From an uncultured Nannocystaceae bacterium (GTDB lineage Bacteria > Myxococcota_A > Polyangia > Nannocystales > Nannocystaceae), in assembly GCA_938084085.1 (NCBI GenBank), contig CALKDV010000400.1, forward strand, positions 1 to 8,274: 8,274 nucleotides of DNA, read 5' to 3'. Within the stretch, counting starts at the first letter, position 1. The number at the start of each line of letters is the position of its first letter. The position numbers were made by a program, and so were the translations under genes. Of this stretch, positions 4,837-8,274 are shown piece by piece. The notes under the pieces were generated by a model, which did no database searches, was not told where the DNA came from, and saw nothing but the letters and a program-made list of their open reading frames with translations.

Positions 4837-6948
4837 GTGGCACGAAGGAAGCGCGCATCTGAGCTCTGGTCGGCGCCGTCGGTGCCCCAGGGCTGGCGAC
4901 CAAAGATTGCCACGCGCGACGACATCGAGCCGCTGATCGCTCGGCTCCCGCTCAGCCCCGGCGTCTACGTCATGCGCGACCGGGAGGGCCAGGTGGTCTA
5001 CGTGGGCAAGGCGCGCAAGCTCAAACAGCGCGTTCGACAGTATTTCTCCGGTCACGATCCGCGCTACTTCGTTCCGCTCCTCGGCGACCTGCTCGGCGAC
5101 ATCGAGACCCTGGTAGTCGGCAGCGACAAAGAGGCGCTGCTGCTCGAGAACAACCTCATCAAGCAGCATCGTCCGCGATTTAATTTTCGTCTCCGCGATG
5201 ACAAGCAATATCTCGTCTTGCGGCTCGACCCGTCAGCCGCGTGGCCCCGTCTTGAGCTCGTGCGGAACATCGAGGCCGACGGCGCGCGCTACTGGGGGCC
5301 CTACCACTCCGCTGGAAACGTCCGGGCGACGCTGCGGGTGATCCACCGGCACTTTCAGCTGCGCACCTGCTCCGACCACGTGCTGAACCATCGCAAGCGC
5401 CCGTGCCTGCAGTATCAAATTGGCCGATGCCCGGCCCCCTGCGTCTACGAGGTCGACGCGGAGGCCTACGCCGGACAGGTGCGCGACCTGGAGCGATTTC
5501 TCTCCGGTCGGCGCTCCGATCTCACCCGGGATCTCCAAACCCGCATGCGCGTCGCCTCCGAGGAGCAGGCCTACGAGCGCGCCGCCAAGCTCCGCGACCA
5601 GCTCAAGGCGATCGAGAGCTCCCTCGCGCGCCAACAGGTGGTGAAGACGGGAGAGATCGATCTGGACTGCGTAGGTCTGTACCGAGAGGGCGGACTCGTC
5701 GAGCTGGCGATCCTCCACGTACGCGCCGGCGAGCTCATCGGGCGGCAGACCTTTTCGGAGCGAGAAATGGAACTCAGCGACGTCCGCGTCGTTCATGACT
5801 TCCTCCGCGCCTACTATGAGTCGCCTCCCTTCGTACCCGACGAGATCTTGCTCCCAGTGGCGCTCGACGACGACGACCGCGAGCCCCTCGAGGCGCGCCT
5901 ACGCGAGCAGCGGGGCAAGCGAGTCCAGATCAAATGTCCACAACGCGGGGACCGCAAAACCCTCGTCTCGTTGGCGAATAAGAACGCCGCGAGCAGCTTT
6001 GTCACCCGCCGGGATCGGCGGAGAGACACGAGCAGCGCGCTCACGCAGCTCCAGCAGCGACTGCGCCTGAGCCGCCTGCCGGCGCACATTGAGTGCTTTG
6101 ATATCAGCCATATCCAAGGTCAAGACCCGGTGGCGTCCATGGTGGTTTTTCGCGACGGCGCCCCCGAAAAGGCACGATATCGGAGCTTCAAGATCCGCGG
6201 AGAGGATGGCGACGCGCAGCACGCCCGCCAAAATGACGACTTCGCGTCGATGCAGGAGGTCCTCACTCGCCGCCTGCGCCGGGGGCTCGAGCGCGACGAC
6301 GAGGGGTGGGCCCTCCCCGACCTCATCGTGATCGACGGCGGCAAGGGCCAGCTCGCGCGCGTCTCCGTGGTCATGGAAGATCTGGGCGTCGAGATCGGCG
6401 CCGGGGGAATCGATCTGGTCGCCTTGGCCAAAGAGCGCGCGACGACGCTGCAAGCCGGACGGCGAGGTCTCCGAGACCTCAAGAAGTTCCGAGCGACGAC
6501 AGCGGGCGAATCCCCCCAGGCGACGGTTCCTGCGCGGGGCGAGGACGAACCGGGGAAGACCCTGCGCGACTACGAGGTGGCCGCGGTCCATGCCGCGGAG
6601 CGGGGATCTGAGACGACGACGACCACGCGTCCCGAGCGGGTGTTCACCCCGGGCGCCAAGGATCCCATCGTCCTCAAGAACGGCACCTCTGAGCTTTATC
6701 TCATGACGCAGATCCGGGACGAAGCTCACCGCTTCGCCATCACGCACCACCGAAAGCGACGCGGAAAGCGAGCGATTCGCTCGGCCCTCGATGACATCCC
6801 AGGGGTCGGTCCCGCCATGAAGCGCGCGCTGCTCGAACACTTCAAGACCGTCGCCGCGATCAAGCGGGCAGATCTCGCCGCGCTCCAGCGAGTGCGCGGC
6901 GTGGGTCCACGCCTCGCCGCCTCGATCCACGCCCACCTCGGGGTCTAA
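4837..6948 (+). CDS. uvrC: UvrABC excinuclease subunit C
   Basis: The protein has 703 residues. UvrC makes both incisions around bulky DNA lesions in nucleotide excision repair, after UvrA and UvrB find the damage. Domains in order: GIY-YIG nuclease (about 36-115, with GVYVM at 42-46, YVG at 55-57, Arg65 and Glu104); a four-cysteine iron-sulphur site (Cys178, 190, 198, 202), whose spacing equals that of E. coli UvrC; a UVR/UvrB-binding segment (about 233-268); an RNase H-like nuclease with FDISHIQG (Asp422), VIDGGKGQ (Asp500) and RDEAHRFA (His631); and a C-terminal double helix-hairpin-helix (about 650-703). All expected catalytic residues are present. About 65 residues (535-599) are inserted between ALAKER and RVFTPG, where relatives have a short linker. 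The start is GTG 4837, 10 bp after the protease gene, so probably co-transcribed; GTG 4882 is an alternative. The stop lies 5 bp from the convergent hydrolase gene. Confidence 0.98.
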   Translation: MARRKRASELWSAPSVPQGWRPKIATRDDIEPLIARLPLSPGVYVMRDREGQVVYVGKARKLKQRVRQYFSGHDPRYFVPLLGDLLGDIETLVVGSDKEALLLENNLIKQHRPRFNFRLRDDKQYLVLRLDPSAAWPRLELVRNIEADGARYWGPYHSAGNVRATLRVIHRHFQLRTCSDHVLNHRKRPCLQYQIGRCPAPCVYEVDAEAYAGQVRDLERFLSGRRSDLTRDLQTRMRVASEEQAYERAAKLRDQLKAIESSLARQQVVKTGEIDLDCVGLYREGGLVELAILHVRAGELIGRQTFSEREMELSDVRVVHDFLRAYYESPPFVPDEILLPVALDDDDREPLEARLREQRGKRVQIKCPQRGDRKTLVSLANKNAASSFVTRRDRRRDTSSALTQLQQRLRLSRLPAHIECFDISHIQGQDPVASMVVFRDGAPEKARYRSFKIRGEDGDAQHARQNDDFASMQEVLTRRLRRGLERDDEGWALPDLIVIDGGKGQLARVSVVMEDLGVEIGAGGIDLVALAKERATTLQAGRRGLRDLKKFRATTAGESPQATVPARGEDEPGKTLRDYEVAAVHAAERGSETTTTTRPERVFTPGAKDPIVLKNGTSELYLMTQIRDEAHRFAITHHRKRRGKRAIRSALDDIPGVGPAMKRALLEHFKTVAAIKRADLAALQRVRGVGPRLAASIHAHLGV

Positions 6949-6953
6949 CGCGC

Positions 6954-7682
6954 CTACATCTGGCGAAGGCCGCGGGCGGCGAGCAGCGCCACCGCCTCGC
7001 GTTGTACGTAGTCCGCGACGAGCCTCGCGCCGTGGAGACTCAAGTGAATCCCGTCCTCGGCGCGGACCCGCTTCACCCGTCCGCCGACAGTCAAGCGCTC
7101 CTTGTACGCGCCCGTTGGTGCGAGCAGGTTCCGCGTGTCGATAAAATGGTCTCCCGGCCGCGCCGCGACCGCGGCGCTCCTCAACGCGTCGATCTTTTGG
7201 AGCTTCGTGTCGAAGCGAGGTGAGCGCATCGGCGGCAATCCCACGGAGATCCAGGTCCCCTCGCGCGGCAACAGCAACCCCCGAAGCTCCTCGAGCCGCG
7301 CGGCGTAGGTCTCCTCCCATGTGGGAGCACCCCACTTGATCCATGAACGCTCACCCACAAAGATCGCCTGGGCGTCGTTGCCTCCCATCATGGAGATGAC
7401 CACATCTGGGGTCATGCGCCTCCGAATCTTGCGCGCCCGCGCCATCCAATCAAAAAAATCCGGCCGAGACAGACCCGAGCTTGAGCGACCGTAACGAGTG
7501 ACGTCCAAGCCCGGCACTTCCGCGAGACGAGCCTCAAGCTCCGAGCCGAGAGCCGTGGCGATCATGGAATCGCCCACCAGGAGAACCTTCACGGGTTCGC
7601 TGGCTCGAGCGCCGCGCGTGCTCGCGAGCGTGGCGAGCCCCGCAGCTCCGTAGATGCACCATTCGCGTCGTCCCCATCGCAT
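6954..7682 (-). CDS. DUF459-type SGNH hydrolase, probably exported
   Basis: The protein has 242 residues. SGNH/GDSL enzymes are serine esterases or acetyl-transfer enzymes; DUF459 members are mostly extracytoplasmic and often tied to polysaccharide acylation. Seen: block I VLLVGDSM with nucleophile Ser39, the RSSSGLSRPDFFDW block (66-79) typical of DUF459, MMGGND (98-103) with the oxyanion asparagine 102, VGLPPMRSPRFD (147-158), and RAEDGIHLSLHG (207-218) with Asp210 and His213 completing the triad. Residues 1-28 look like a signal peptide: RR at 5-6, a hydrophobic core, and an ARA end; the RREWCI start is Tat-like, though not the full consensus. ATG 7682 is preferred because it gives this compact signal; a TTG at 7730 would add 16 residues. 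It lies downstream of the transporter gene on the same strand, and converges on uvrC. The substrate is unknown. Confidence 0.88.
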   Translation of the reverse strand: MRWGRREWCIYGAAGLATLASTRGARASEPVKVLLVGDSMIATALGSELEARLAEVPGLDVTRYGRSSSGLSRPDFFDWMARARKIRRRMTPDVVISMMGGNDAQAIFVGERSWIKWGAPTWEETYAARLEELRGLLLPREGTWISVGLPPMRSPRFDTKLQKIDALRSAAVAARPGDHFIDTRNLLAPTGAYKERLTVGGRVKRVRAEDGIHLSLHGARLVADYVQREAVALLAARGLRQM

Positions 7683-7751
7683 CGGACCGTGTCGTACCAC
7701 GAACCGGCCCGCACTCGGAAGACCCGTCAATTCTAGGCGCCAGCGCCCGAG

Positions 7752-8274
7752 CTACGGGCCTTGAAACCACGCCACCGCGACGAGCCCCGCGAACATCCAA
7801 GCCAAGCCCACCCACTGCCACCGACTCAAACGTTCACCCATTCGCCAGTGGGCAAGCGACACCGTCAGCGCCGGGAATAAGGAGGCCACCACCGCCACCA
7901 CCGCCACCTCACCACGCGCGCAGCCCCACGCGTAGACCAGCATCCCGCCCGCGTCGAGAAGCCCAAGGACTGTCCAACGACCCAACGACCCGATGAGCCC
8001 ATGCCCCTCGCCGTCCGTCGACCCCGCGTCCGCGACGCCACCCCGCGCCACAGTCAACGCCCCCAACCCGAGCGCCGTCAACAGGCGATAGCTCCCCACG
8101 GTGAGCGCGATGGGAGCACCGTGACCGCCGAGGAAATCGAGACCAAAGAACGAGATGCCAAGCGCCACGGCCGACAGCAATCCCCACCCCGCGCCTCGAA
8201 CCCATGGGGCGCCCACCTCCGGCGCGCCGAGGTGCTCGACGCGCGGGGTAGATTTTACGCTCCCGCCCTCCACG
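7752..8274 (-). CDS. EamA/DMT-superfamily transporter, C-terminal half (partial)
   Basis: This is an inner-membrane protein of the drug/metabolite transporter superfamily, whose members typically move small metabolites. The visible 173 residues contain five hydrophobic segments (about 29-49, 53-75, 98-117, 122-141 and 152-170), which is one EamA repeat. The fourth and fifth resemble the end of the repeat: a V/A-rich helix with SLFPALTVSLAHWRMGERLS (131-150), then WQWVGLAWMFAGLVAVAW. Full-length members have two such repeats (ten segments, about 300 residues), and here the first would lie beyond the right edge. The GTG at 8271-8273 is only the first possible start codon in view and precedes a hydrophilic stretch of about 26 residues that looks like the inter-repeat linker. 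A five-segment single-repeat protein is a less likely alternative. The stop is 69 bp before the chosen hydrolase start, so the two may share a transcript. The substrate cannot be inferred. Confidence 0.8.
   Translation of the reverse strand, partial: VEGGSVKSTPRVEHLGAPEVGAPWVRGAGWGLLSAVALGISFFGLDFLGGHGAPIALTVGSYRLLTALGLGALTVARGGVADAGSTDGEGHGLIGSLGRWTVLGLLDAGGMLVYAWGCARGEVAVVAVVASLFPALTVSLAHWRMGERLSRWQWVGLAWMFAGLVAVAWFQGP

Noticed and set aside
5899..7344. Minus-strand open frame of 481 codons antisense to uvrC
   Set aside because: It is a shadow of uvrC in a GC-rich genome; uvrC has all expected motifs in the + frame, and this frame has none.

Overview
This is a GC-rich chromosomal window of ordinary bacterial housekeeping character. 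Dense gene packing, strong G/C preference at third codon positions, an AstA-type acyltransferase with a C-terminal extension, and a very glycine-rich SSB suggest a Myxococcota (former Deltaproteobacteria) or similar genome. That placement is inference, because no rRNA is present. No mobile element, CRISPR array, tRNA or rRNA was seen.

Layout. (1) At the left edge, on the + strand, lies the 3' part of an RluA-family pseudouridine synthase. (2) Convergent with it is a minus-strand pair, ssb followed after 18 bp by an astA-like gene, probably one transcript. (3) A gene-free stretch of about 570 bp (2383-2955) separates ssb from the next + strand genes; it holds weak promoter candidates and a perfect 19-bp odd-centred palindrome made of two TTGCGCAA octamers. 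(4) A + strand group follows: a short, divergent GT2-like protein, an RseP-type site-2 protease, and uvrC. The last two are only 10 bp apart, and the protease start sits directly behind a good -10 hexamer, as in a leaderless mRNA. (5) Converging on uvrC, with a 5-bp gap, is a minus-strand pair: a DUF459-type SGNH hydrolase with a signal peptide, preceded by the C-terminal half of an EamA/DMT transporter that runs off the right edge.

SSB and UvrC both act in DNA maintenance, RseP in envelope stress proteolysis, and RluA in RNA modification. Their proximity does not form a recognisable pathway, and I do not see a clearly new system. The points most worth a second look are sequence oddities in otherwise known proteins: three long poly-glycine runs in SSB, a roughly 65-residue insertion in the UvrC nuclease domain, a GT2-like protein without an intact DXD motif, an AstA homologue with an altered CoA-binding loop next to ssb, and the palindrome upstream of the GT2-like gene.
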